From: Schistosoma haematobium
Taxonomy: Eukaryota > Platyhelminthes > Trematoda > Strigeidida > Schistosomatidae
Direction: 5' to 3'
NCBI RefSeq assembly: GCF_000699445.3
Contig: NC_067196.1
Span: forward strand, 30,214,616 to 30,278,615
Length of the DNA stretch: 64,000 nt
Below, piece by piece: positions 34,401 to 47,500 of this stretch. The first letter of the stretch is position 1; each line of letters starts with the position of its first letter. The position numbers and the translations under genes are program-made. The notes under the pieces were generated by a model that worked only from the letters and a program-made list of their open reading frames with translations, did no database searches and had not been told where the DNA came from.

Positions 34401-36346
34401 GGACAAAAGGTCAATGACTGCTGAATATAAGAATGTAATTTTCACTTAAAGTTTTATTTCATTTTTTTGATGTGTCAGTGTAGGTCATCCCTAAATGACA
34501 GATAAAATCCTAAATGTAATTGAAAATCTAGCTTGAAATAAAGTCTCCAGTTAAGAGGGCAATCACAGATTCAGCACGTACCTACTCAATGAATGGAAAA
34601 TTATTCAAAAACACCAGATACGTCTTAGTTACTAAGCACTGAAAAACGGATGATGAGTAAATACATATCCGGCCAAACGCTTATATATAGAAATATTTTT
34701 CAAAATAGGAACGTTTGAGTCAACTAAAGACTCTACAGTTATAGTTCTGTGTACACTGTTTTACAACAGTTTGCTCATGTCACATAGTAAGATGCTAGTC
34801 AAATCAGACACTTTTATGTTGGCAAAGGTGAGACAAAGTAAAGTTTGACGATTTCAATGTATGCAAAAGGAGTAACTATTGAAAAATAAAAACCACATGT
34901 TCGAAAGATGTTGATTGTAAAACAAAAATAAATATTGAAACAAGACCAAAAGTTACAATGAACACCGTTAGAATTGTCTGAATAATACAAAAATTAATTT
35001 GTATGTAATAAAAAGTATAGAGAAAAAATAAAGGAAGCAGGAGGGCAGTGCAAAAGAATGATTTTTAAAAAAATTGAGTAGAAGGTGATAGTAGTAATAA
35101 CAGTTTGAAGTAATCAGTACAATAAACGAAAGGATTGTAATGGCTGTAAACTACGGATGCGAAGTGGTTAATATATGTGTTTTAAATATGTATATGGTTT
35201 CTGAGAAGTAAGAGTAATAATCTGGCATTCAGGAAATCGTCATGAACTTTACATAAAACTAGATGTAATGTGTTTTTTTAACCATGAATTCCGTAGAACA
35301 GAATATTATTATCTACGGATACAATTGCATCGTTTCCAGCCATTTATTACATGTATATGAATGTTCAAACATGAATCCTCCTACGTTCTGTCTGTGTAAT
35401 CAGCCACTTAAGAACAATTAAACTGACGAACGTACGTTTATAAATCCATCTTACTGAATTTTACGTCAGTAATAATTAGATTTTTTTTAAAAGTACCAAA
35501 CGTTCCTTCCATGATTCTACTCAACCAACCAATGAGAACGAAAGTTTTTATATTCACCCTTTGTCTTTTTTCTTATATTATCCAAATATCCATTTGGTAT
35601 TAAAATTTCATTTTTAACTTCTCATTTTTCACATTTCTTCTGAAAAATGTGAATTGGATTCTACTATGGATACTTTTAAGAAGTACTACCTTTGAATCAT
35701 GTGAATATATCAGTTAATTTTTGTTAAACACTAAAAACTCATGTCTTATTGATTTCTAATTCACTTAGATTCTATTATATTCATACAAATCTTAAATGAA
35801 TCATTCTTAGTAATAAATATGTATATATGAAAAATCAAATTGGCAACTGAATAATTGTCAATACAAATCAATCCAAATCCACAAAAAATTGTATCTACTT
35901 TGTTTTTATTATCAGTAAGTACATTTACTCAGATTGTTGTTTTTTTTGCATTTGGCAGATAAAATATTCTATAATTGAATGTAGTGGTATTTTTCTTCTG
36001 TTTGTTAATTTTAGACATATTATAGAGTTAAAGAATCTAGAAACCTATACATATCTAGTTCTTCTAATCATTTAATTGTTTAAGGAATAAATGAGCCTTA
36101 CTAACTATAAGAGTGACAAATATTAGTACAAATTAATGATCCTAATGTATATTATTTTTTTACATGATTGTTATAAAATATTAGAATTTGAATCAAGGTG
36201 TTACTGGCTATTCAAAACAAGTATTATCGATAAGTATTCAATTAGGAAGTAATTACTACTTCCAATTAAGTTTTAATATTTATGAAACAATTAACAGTTA
36301 GAACTCCCTAATGTTTCAATGTATTCGATGGATACATCTACCATTA
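31484..36346. other. Long intergenic stretch, nothing recognised
   Basis: About 4.9 kb of AT-rich sequence. Only a short (AT) run near 33047-33062 stands out. No open frame with family motifs, no SINE B box and no LINE or Penelope motif could be read. Confidence 0.4.
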
Positions 36347-37053
36347 TTTCATACACATAGTTCCCTTTATTATCTTAAATAGAGCAAGAACAAAGATTGG
36401 TGCAGAATAATATGAATTCATTTTATTTCGTTAGGTTCTCATCAGCTGCTTACAACCTAAATTATTTGAAAATTCAAATTATTACAGATATTGACATATT
36501 TATACATAAGAGTGTGATTAAGGATCAATACATGTGTATGATGATGTAGCGAAGATTCAGATAGAGTTAATGAGCTCATAAAATGTTTGATTCGAATAAA
36601 TAAATAAAGTTAGAGAGGGGAAGTTCTGGAACATTGAAATAGTGATTAGAACTCATGAAAATAGATTAATGGTAATAAAGAAAATATGAATTGAAATCAG
36701 TCAATTATGTATGATGTAATTTAAACTTCAGAAAGAGTTGGAATAATGACGTAATAAATAAATAAATAGGAGCAAATTAATAGAAAGAGTGGGGGTTATT
36801 GTTACCAGGGTAAAGGAAGATTTATTACTGTCTCTTTTTGTATACATAGATCTGGTTTTAAGCGTTTGATTGCTAACGCTTTAGCGAATTTCAAAAGGTT
36901 CGAGTTTGATTGTTTGTTAATCACCTTGAAGGACTTCAGTATATCAGCTTTATGTCCTGTATCAAGGAGATGTCTTGCGATAGCACTGTTGAATGCGTTC
37001 AATCCATTTAACCTTAAACTTTTCGGAATATGTTCTTTGAATCGGACGTAGGC
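36347..37053 (-). mobile_element. Penelope-like element copy B, 5'-truncated within the GIY-YIG domain
   Basis: The minus strand reads AYVRFKEHIPKSLRLNGLNA, then FNSAIARHLLDTGHKADIL, FKVINKQSNSNLLKFAKAL and PDLCIQKETVINLPLPW, then a stop and a 3' UTR. The UTR shares CCAATCTT, TTCTTGCTC and GGGAACTATGTGTATGAAAT with copy A. The sequence before AYVRF is unrelated, so truncation falls near 37053. Confidence 0.85.
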
Positions 37054-37924
37054 TACTTGATAAATTGAATCTTTTTGGTTTATTATTTGATGGCTAACTA
37101 ATGAACACACTATCGCAATTGAATTTTTTGTACACACTTAACAGTTATACTGATTAATATGTACTTAATCAATCGGCAAATATTTCTTTCCATTCAGTTA
37201 TATTTGATTGAGACTTTGGAATTGATTCCATCATTAAACTACTAAAAAATTATGAGATACAATAAATGTTACTTTATTAAATTTATAAGTACAAGACCTG
37301 ATTACATTAGGGTCCTCAGCAAATCAATCAAGAATATCCAAGCACTAAACATTTCATGAAGTTGAATAGCAATCACAATTTAGGATTACTATTTTGTCAA
37401 AGAACACTTCTACGTTTAGGCATGGAAATCAACGCACAGGGTCTTTTTATGACATTATATTATTTTGTAGAACATTACTTTAGTTCAAATCTTCTACTTG
37501 ACAACAAGGGAAAAATTGGAATTTAACCAAGCAAAATCAATTTATGTATCTACATCATTCAGGATAAAAATTATAAACTTAATTCTCTGATTATTTATTC
37601 CGAAAATCTCAATGAATTCATTCAAAATGTCTAAATTTTTAGACAAGGCTTAAATACTATCAGCAGAGTCATTAAAACCTACTTTTATAAATCTTTCATA
37701 AGGTTTAATAAACTGACTGATTAAGAGCATATTAAAGTCTAGTAATAGTTTTAGAATTATTGTAAATTGCTGAATGAATATTAAATATGATCAAGACAAA
37801 CATGTTTTACATGAATTTTGTTTAAAGGATATCGTCTATAATAATTTATCGATTAATATTTTAGCAAGAAAATAAATGTCATTTTTTAATTAGTGATTAA
37901 TTACCTACTTACACCTTTTACTCC
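37054..37924. other. Intergenic, nothing recognised
   Basis: AT-rich, no exon or repeat read. Confidence 0.4.
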
Positions 37925-38168
37925 TCGTGAAGGAACATAGGCCGCTCACTAGCAGTCTCCATCCAACCTTGTCCTTGGCAATCTTTTCCAGCTCCTTCCA
38001 GTTGTTATTCATCCTTTCCATATCTGAGTTTATTTCCCGACGTAATGTGTTCTTTGGCCTTCCTCTTTTCCGCCTTCCTTCAGGATTCCAAGTTAGGCCT
38101 TGTCTCGTGATGTTGTTTGACGATTTGCGTAGTGTATGTCCTATCCATTTCCATCGTCTTTTTCTAAA
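37925..38168 (-). mobile_element. C-terminal fragment of a second RTE-type LINE
   Basis: The minus strand reads [20 protein letters not shown], then [39 protein letters not shown] and [19 protein letters not shown], then a stop. The W-x-GH-x-LR, LTWNP-x-G-x-RKRGRPK and W-x-x-L-V-x-GLC blocks form the C-terminus of RTE/SR2-like reverse transcriptases. The frame is intact over about 84 codons but the element is cut off at its 5' side. Different lineage from the fragments at 2.3 and 7.8 kb. Confidence 0.75.
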
Positions 38169-38578
38169 TCAGTGATTAGGCTATTTATTATATAATCATA
38201 ATGGACGGATTAAGTTATTGTTGTGTGAAACATTAAAGAAGATGAAATATAATCATTTTGCTTTGATCAGATAAGAATGTAATTTGTATTAGACAAATAT
38301 TTTAAATAAAATCTTGGTGTTCACGTTACAATACATAAAATTATCTTGTGGACACATGGAATATAAAAGTAACACTTTTAACTATCATACATGTATCAAT
38401 CCAGACAGGACTGTTCAGTTATGAATACAAACAGCGAAAACGTAGTATTCTTAACTTCATTTAATGAATATTACTTAGTTATAAATGAAAATAAAATATG
38501 TTAGGCTCATTTTGATTTATAAAATAACTGTTTACAAAATGTATTTTCGATCCTACGAATTTCAGTGTTTCCCAAATT

Positions 38579-38795
38579 CTTGATTGAGATCATGAACCGA
38601 TTGATGTCAGACCATCATTAAAAACCTGGATGACCGTTTCGTTTTACTGTGAGACTGCTCAGCAGTGCACATCCAAGATCCAGCCTTGCGGGATTCGAAC
38701 TCAGGGCCCTCGGTTTTATGCGCGAACGCTTCACCTCTAGACCATTGAGTCGGTATCCGGCAGTGTTAATGCCTAACCCCAACCAATCCCAAATT
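38579..38795 (-). repeat. Family-1 tRNA-derived SINE with decayed hammerhead
   Basis: Minus orientation with reversed B box GGATTCGAACTC and an A-box region near 38735-38755. The hammerhead reads CTGAGCA, GTCTCACAGTAAAAC, GAAAC, so G8 of the core is C and stem II is poor. Confidence 0.7.
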
Positions 38796-41700
38796 CACTT
38801 TGCCAAAACATAGATACATTCAAATCAATATAAACAAATTGTTATGTCGGTGAGTTATTTTGAAGGCTAGATTTTTATTGCGTAAGAAGAGCGATTGTGA
38901 TTGTGAATTGAATTGAAAGAATAGGTAATTTGTTGAGGTGTATATCTGAATTTAATTCATATATATTCAGTAAAAGACGGATTGATACTTACTAGTGACT
39001 ATATTTTCCAAACTCAAAATAAAGAACTGAGGTCTATAAAATATTATATAGTGTAGTGAAGCACTAAATATCCAGTAATATTACTGAAGATAACAATATT
39101 ATGTAACGTGTATCACGTGAAATTTCTAAATACATTTCCTTGAATCAAGAAAAGTACAAAATAGAAGTCATACCTTACCTAGTTTGCAACAGTTCCCAAA
39201 TTAACATCAGTTCCTACTAATGATGCATTGAAAATAATATTATGACTAAAACGTTTTTGAATTTTATCAATAAATTGATCAAACGAATAGAATAACAAAT
39301 GGGAAATTTAACGAATAACTACAACGATTCGTACTAGTATACTTTGTTAGCAGAATAATCAGAGAAAATGATAAGTAAACAGATAATAAATACATTTTAC
39401 AGGACTAGTAAAATAAAGTGAAGTGATCACATTCTTGTAAATTGAAAAAATAAGAAAATTTAACTCCTTTATTCTCATTAGAATTGACTTCAACCTAAAT
39501 CATTCGGGATCATTAGTCATATATTTTCATTCATTCAAGGGCTCGTTATAAAACGTATCCATGTGAATAGAACCAATATTACTATGAGATTTAATGTTTT
39601 AATCCCGTAGAACGTTGTATTTTTCAATGTAATATTGTTTTAAATACCACTGTATTCATGATTAGTCATTTCTCTTGAATGTAATCTAAAATAAATGTAA
39701 ACGAGTTAAACTATACAGAATGAAATGAATTCATTTTATTTTGAAGCTTTTCATCAACCGTGAATTCCCTAATGTTATTGTTAATGTTATTATAAATACA
39801 GTTCTACAGTCCTCATTCAATAAAGGTGAATACAAAACAGGACAGTAAATCATAAAAACAAGAAGAAGACACAATACAAAAAAACCTCTTAGTTTATAAT
39901 GATAAGTATTTTTATGTTGAAAATAAAGTCCTATAAAGAAAGATATGAGGTCAGAAATACTAGTTAACAGATTGTACTACAGTGAAATGACTACATAATT
40001 AAACTATGTAGTTAATAATGTCACTGGTAAATCTTAGTATAATGTATGAAATGAAAAAGAATCACTTAAAAAGATGATATAATAAACAAGATTTTCCAAA
40101 CATATTCCTCGAATCTAATCGTAGGTTCATGAATTTCTCTTCAACATCAAGAAGTAGTATGTTAAAACTTGTAATTTATGAAATAAACTAATTACAGACA
40201 GATATCTAGTCTGTTCTAACAATGATTTCTAGTCTACTGTGATAAACATTATCCACCCTTAATTTTTTCTTCAGTATATTAATGTAACTTACATTTCTCT
40301 ATTTTAGTTCTAAGTAATAGCTTAAATAAGTGAATGTTTATTGATAAATTCAATATTATCTTATCTGTTTGTATGTCTTTCCACGTTACTTTTCTTAACC
40401 AATGATCAAAATCCTAACATATTCATCTTATTTGTTAAAGAATGAAAATTTATAAAACAGACAGTAAGAATCCAAAATTATTGAAACATCCTTTCCATAT
40501 AGAATATATTCCAACAGAAAATGGTCAAAATTCAACTTTGAATGTCATCAACAAGAAAGTACCAGTGGGTTGTTAAGATTGAATACATTTAAGTCATGTT
40601 TTTTTAAATAATAAGAATAAACAGTTAATATAAAATAGAACTTGATCAGATAGTTGAAAGCCTACTGAAATTATATCATTCAATAGGATGTAGATAAACT
40701 TTAATTTCATTTTGGCTTAACTAAAAACTAAAAATTTAACCAAATCGTAAAACTAAAATGATTTTAAACATGAGAAAATCATTTATCAACTTGCTTAATG
40801 TATTCAGTAATACAACAGTTCATCCACTATGAAGCAATAACTTCAACGCATTCCTCATTCATTAAATCAACAGAGAAAAAACCGTTGAAATCAAGCCTTA
40901 TTATTAGAAAAATCAATTCAAAAGTTATAAAGAAAAAAATATTATTGTTACCGTATGAGCTATTCAATATAGGAAAACAAGCTCAAATCGGTTCATTTCT
41001 TTCTCATTTTGATTTGCATAGAAATTGAACAGAAACTTTTTTTTAATAAAGTATTTATAGATTAGAGCAATTAAAAATATTGTGCACAGATAAATTGAAT
41101 TTGAGCAAAAAAAACACATTTAAGAATACTATAATGAACTACTATAGACAAACTTCAGTTGCTTGTTTTTTCTCCTTCATATTTGAATTTTTCCAATTAT
41201 CTTGCTACTTACTACATGGATCAATTGGTTTTTGATGTAATTTATCTACTATTCGATCTTCAGTCATATTATTTTTCCAGGCAGTAGTGTTTCATCAATA
41301 TCCTGTTTCTACTCTTTATGCTGTTCCGAAGTATATGGGCATATCTATATGAATTTCTGGGATGTAGACTAGCAAGATTATTGAATCTAAGAGAAATTCT
41401 TTATTTACCGGTTGTGTAAAAAAGTACATTTATATTCCCCATAATTCATTAGCTATGTCATGTTAGTACATGAACACTGCAACACCATGATAGCAGAACA
41501 TTTTTTAGGCAAAAGCCTCTTTCTATGATCTCTTGTTTGAAAATCGCTTCTCATAGTGTTTGAGAGCTCATCTGGTTTATTTATTTGTCTGACTAAAAGG
41601 ATGATAAGGTGTTGTTCCTTTTTTCTTGTACTTAAAACACCAGTTAGCTTTCTACGATGCACATACAAATATAAAGGCCTAACCTGATTTCATGTAAGCT

Positions 41701-44401
41701 GATCATGGATTGTGGAACAACTGGCTGTCGATGAATAATACACCTATCACAACTGTGGAAGTCAATATGGACCACAAACATCTATGTTTCAAGTTGAATT
41801 GTCTCTAGTTGTGTAAGCTAACTTTCTTTTTTAAGCCGTATACACTAGTGATGTGTCTAAATCTATTAATAAATGTCAGATTATTTATGGTCTTCTTCAT
41901 TAACAGGAAATACGCTTTATGATTATTCGCAACCGAAATCGTATTCATACTGACAGTAGTATCCCAAACCAATCTAGTCCTCAGGCGTGCTGATATTTTA
42001 TGGTTACTTCAATGTCTTATAGTTAGTCTGTATAATAAATCTGCATCGTAAGATATTATGTTGAAAGTGATGGGTAACGCACACTATTGATAAAAACTCG
42101 TTTTATTTTATAGAACAACTATTTTCTGGAAAGTGTAACACGTAAATTACAACAAACAAAGCCTTAATGTTTCTTATCGTGCAAAATTGATTACACTATA
42201 ATATTAGTGGTCTGAATCTTTAAATCGTTGTTTGAGACAAACTGATTTTCAATGAAATTGCAGTTCACTTATGCAACTATATTGGTTCGTTTGCTGTAAT
42301 CGTTCAATTAATTACAAGATTTTTGAGATTGTTCTACTCATTCAAAGATCACAGTCTTATTCATTATGCTTTATAAAGAGGTTGCAAACTTTAAAGAATC
42401 TGAAATCAATATTATTTAATACGTAATTGAACATATGATACTTAGAAACTATCTACAGTGCTCTGAAATGACCTGGTTTCAAATAATGTCAGCTTTTTTA
42501 AAACTTATCAACGAAGTGACCAAGAAACCCAACGTGGTTTCTTAACACCAAAACTTGTGCTGACCTATATATTGCATTCAATCAAGTAATGAATCACGTC
42601 TCGTAATTTAATCAAATTTTAGATAGTTAATACATAACCACAACTAATCGTTGTATTCTTTTACCAAATATTTATGCTGTTCGCCATTTCTTTCTATGTT
42701 ATATGAAATTGTATGCTAATGTATTCTGAGTTCGATTATTTGGATGTTCGAAGAACTTGATTAAAATATTATGAGGTCTTTTATTACGCAGTTTTTAGTT
42801 ATTGCGAAATCAAAGCTGCAAATCAGTATTTTCATGCCACTAGTAACTTTTAATTCTTCAGTATACAAGTTCAAAAATTTCTCTAATGTTTGTAACAATA
42901 GCCTTGAATATACATTCCAACGACCAGAGCGTAAACGCATACCTTGTTAAGTGTGTACAATTTATTTTATATTATCAAATGACATATTCCCAAACTGACG
43001 ATAACTACATGCATTTTTTACCTCTCAATCGAAGGATTCTGTCGTTTTTATCAGTACATCAATCCTGACAGGCACTTTTCAATCTAATTTTCTTTCCTCT
43101 AGCACATCCTTTAAACTATTGGGTAACTATGTCGAAAAATTTTATTCAGTGATATGAAAAACGGCCCATTCTCATTATATTAATCTAACACAATAATGTT
43201 TATTGATGATTCAAGTAGTTGCAGAATACAGATTTAACCGGTCTAATTACCAATGATAACGCGTGCTGAGGAAGTTGCCTGGAGTGATATCTTTTAAAGG
43301 TAATTTTTATGCTGAAAGCATTTTTCAAAGATGAGCCTATCGTAATCAAGTATAACTCTCAATGATATTTTGTATGTAACTGGTTGAGGAAAATGGTATA
43401 TTCATTACAGATTACAATCTAATACTCATAGTAAAGTGTAACATCAAATGCACTTTTGAAAAATGAAACCAGTTATTACGTTATCATCAACGCAGAGATC
43501 GGCCTAGACTTGATTGGGCCTTAGTTTTCATATCAAAGCACGATAACTAGCATATATGATTATCTTATGCTGTCCATTCTGTTTGTGATGTCCCGTCGAT
43601 TTGTTTAATATAAGAATATTCACATTAAGTTTATCAACAAGCATTTCATAAAAAAAACATTTTACTCGTTTATTCTTGCAAAGTTGAAGAAGTTTTGAAC
43701 TGTTAAGGAAGAAACCGACACCAATTTCAGTTAAGATCTTCATAAGATAAAAGTAAGTCATTCCTATAATATTTTTAATTTATTTCTAAACGATGAATAA
43801 AACGCTGTGAGCTAAATTGTCTAAGTTTTGACTGGTTTAATATTTTCGATGGCTGGTCAAATTATTCATTGTTAAGGCTTTCAAATGTATAAGTTCAATA
43901 AAATTTTAACTTAAGTAGGTAACAATTTATTATGAACACTTGTATTAACAAGTTGAATATTCAGGGACATTTTAGAAAAGTCAATTTAAATCGCTTTCCA
44001 CCTTCACACTTTAAATCTTATTTATCCTCCTAAATCTCCATTTAAACCATTCAATTAAATCAATTAATCTGGATAATTGTTATAGCACTTAGCCTGGGAG
44101 ATTGTTCCTGTCTAACAAAATAAACAAAAACATATTACTGCTAAAAGTTGGTTTTTTTTGTTGAATTCCTGACATTCAAATATTACGCATGTCTGTTAAC
44201 GATCAACATTTTCCACTATGACCTTCAACAATGAATTTCATTGGTGAATAATTTTGTTATGGCCATATGTGTGTTTATGTGACTGGTTGTAATTCTTTTG
44301 ACAAATAAGAAGTCCATTTATAAACCGCAGATCATGACCAAACTAATCGTCTAAAACCTATATAATCATCTTTAATCAGATTTGTGAACACAAGCTGTTC
44401 A
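38796..44401. other. Long intergenic stretch before gene B, nothing recognised
   Basis: About 5.6 kb of AT-rich DNA. Short open frames (for example near 40.8, 41.5 and 43.6 kb) show no family motifs. The promoter of gene B should lie at the right end but no element could be assigned. Confidence 0.4.
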
Positions 44402-44440
44402 TAATTTTTATTAAAAAAAAGCCGTATAATCGTCCCACCA

Positions 44441-44575
44441 ATGGGTGGAATACTATGTAAAAATGGAGTCTTATTTTGGAAAGCTTTATCGGTTGATTTA
44501 AATGACCCAACATTTAAGTCAGATATGGATCTTGTGGAATGTGGTTCAGGGAAAATTCATGAATCTATTGATAAG
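44441..44575 (+). CDS. Gene B exon 1 (N-terminal tail, 45 codons)
   Basis: Starts MGGILCKNGVLFWKALSVDL and ends HESIDK before GTAAAT, phase 0. An in-frame TAA at 44402-44404 precedes, so this is the first ATG in frame. Hydrophilic cytoplasmic tail. Confidence 0.75.
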
Positions 44576-47500
44576 GTAAATATAAATATTTTAATTTGTA
44601 AATAAATTATTTTCATAAGGACTTATGATTTAAATTTCACTCCAATGTTCATTTTCATTAAACCATCAATGTACTATTTCACTAAATAAATTTTATGTTA
44701 AATGATGTGACATTAAGTTCAGCATTTTAGTGTACTCATTAAAAAATTTTATTCTATTTAAAATTTATTATTTTAATCAGTTACCATCGTCCGAACAAGA
44801 TTTGAAAACACATCCTAAAGATGCACAAAGATCTGAATTATCCACATTTAATTCTTCAATAGGAGTGTTGCTTTCTTGTTTGGGTTGTGTCATAGGAACA
44901 GGAAATATATGGCGATTTCCACGTATTATTGCCACAGCCAGTTATTCTCAAGGTCAGTTGTTGTTTTTAGTTTTCTATGTTGATACTTTTAAATACATAT
45001 AACCAAGGTTTTTTTTAAATATTACATCATTTGACTGTAAAATCCTACACAGAGAGTACCATTGGCTATAACTGATTGGAGACTAAAACAATTTATCATA
45101 AAAATCAGTACTTTGATTTACCTTGTTGGTGTTAGACACCATAGATTTGTCTAGTTTTAAGAAGTTTACTAAACACATAGTATATCTAGAACTCGTTAAA
45201 ATATTTTGTTATGATGATAAAAGTTAGCTAGTTAAATAGTATGTAGGGTAAGTAGCTTCTATATAAAATATATAGACATGGTATTATTTTACATCAACAT
45301 TTTACTGAAGTAAAACTAAAGTATCTGACCAACTGTTGGTTCCATCAGAATTAATTACATTATCCATAAGGTGAATGACTGTGTCAATAAATTAATTTAT
45401 GGCATATTGGCATATAGTACGCCCGATCTCATTATCTGATACATTAACGACTATCGTTCAATCTAAAGGTTATATTCTGGTGAATTTTTATTTTTGAAGT
45501 TTATTGCTTTAAACTGCACTTGATCGTTTTTTCAGAGAATGTATTACTGTTGCATAAAACAAATTTTGCTCACTAACATTTGTTTTTTCATATACAGAAT
45601 GATGTCTATTTAATATCAAGCAAGAAAGAACAGTTTAGATAAAATTGATTCAATGGGAATGCTCACATTAACTTTAGTATAAACCAAATAATTTGAAATA
45701 AACACTTACTGATTTCATTGATAATGGTACACTAAAGTTAGCAAATCATTTATGAAAGTGAATTCATGCTTACGTTTTTTTCATAACATTCGTATCACGT
45801 TTTTTTTCTATTAATTATTGAGATTATGGAAGTGTACATATGAGCATGATAACTAACTCGAAAAAAGTGAGGTCAATGACCTAATTATCAATTAAGGTTA
45901 TGTTGAAAATTGAAGTTATTGTTTATGTAGTTGGTAAATAAATTCATTAGAAAAAAGTAAATATATTTGACAATTCGATTATAAGGTACCATTGAAATAT
46001 TACTCAACTTAAATGTTTCACTAGTGATCACTGGATATGTTATTGGTTTTCTAATCATTTTAGGAAGTTTGACATTTCTCATTGCTTGGGCAATGTCATT
46101 ATTTGTTTGGTCTCTACCACTAAGTATTGTTGAATATACACTGGGTCGATTTACTCGAACATCTCCACTTGGTGCATTTCACAGATTTTTGGGCAATAAA
46201 TTAGTATGGTTGGGAGGATGGATTGTTGCTGTAACTTATATGATCACGTAAGTAGAATTCTGAGTAAATTTCTACACAACAAAAATACTCTAAGTCGTCG
46301 AATTTCAAAGAAATGAATCTTTCTCTACTACTGCATCTTAAATGAACAAAAGTCAGGTAGTGAAAACTGGATACAGGTAGTTTTATTTTCTTTTATTCAT
46401 GTCACAATTTTACTTTCAGTTACATTTAGTTGGAAGTTTCAAAAGCTATCAAAATGAGGATTGTATATGTGTGTATTCGAATTATAAATATAAAATAATC
46501 TGATGTTACAAATTTGAACTACAGCTTGTGATCTGTAGGACAATTGTTTCTCATAAGTAAATGATATTTTACTAACTTTACAGCTAAATACTCTGAGTTC
46601 ACACAAAGTTACATTATCAACGTTCAGTCGACTCGTATCATCGATATGTATATTTATCAATCTAATACAAAACAGACTAGTTTTCGTGTTCAGAAATAGT
46701 TAACAAATAAATTGTGTTATCCATAATGGAATTAGTTTTCTACTACTCTAGTTGTATTTACTCTAAACAATCGAAAGAATTATCTGTAATCTACACAGCG
46801 TTTAAATGTCCATAATAGCACACTTGATTGGACAGTAATGATGAACTTAATAATGAATGAGGCAAATATTCAGTAATTCTATTGCTCTGTTATCATCCAT
46901 ATATATAGCTTTCATGTTAAATGTTAGTTGTAGCTTATTACTCTTATGCAATAATTTGAGCCCATGCTCACTAAAGTATTTTATTTCATTTTAAATTTTA
47001 GTGCTTACTTTTCAGTCATTGTTGGTTGGTGTTTATATTATTTCTATAAATCCTGTGCATTGTCAAGTTTACCGAGAGATGTAGAAACAAGTATTAAAAT
47101 TTTCAACGAGTTCGCACAGGTAAGTATTTTCATCATAACTTCTTAAAATTATTTATTCAGTAGTTTTGTAATATTGGATAATAATGATGATAATACGTGA
47201 TTTTTGATGTAAATCGAAGCATTTTACTTAGAAACAATGAAATCATCTGTTAATCTACTGATTCATAAAAGTTCAGACTTAGTTTACATCACAAATTGAA
47301 AATCACTTAAGAACCATTACCAACCATAAAGAGTCAAGTAAGTATTTTGTACCAAATATAGACCAGTCTGCTGCTTGTACGCAGAACCTCAGACAGGCTT
47401 GGAAACACAATCTTAGGGTTTTGATATGACTTAAACAACTTCAAATCACTTCGTCTTTTAGTTGAATTCTTCACCTTACCACCTTACTTAGTAACATTTT

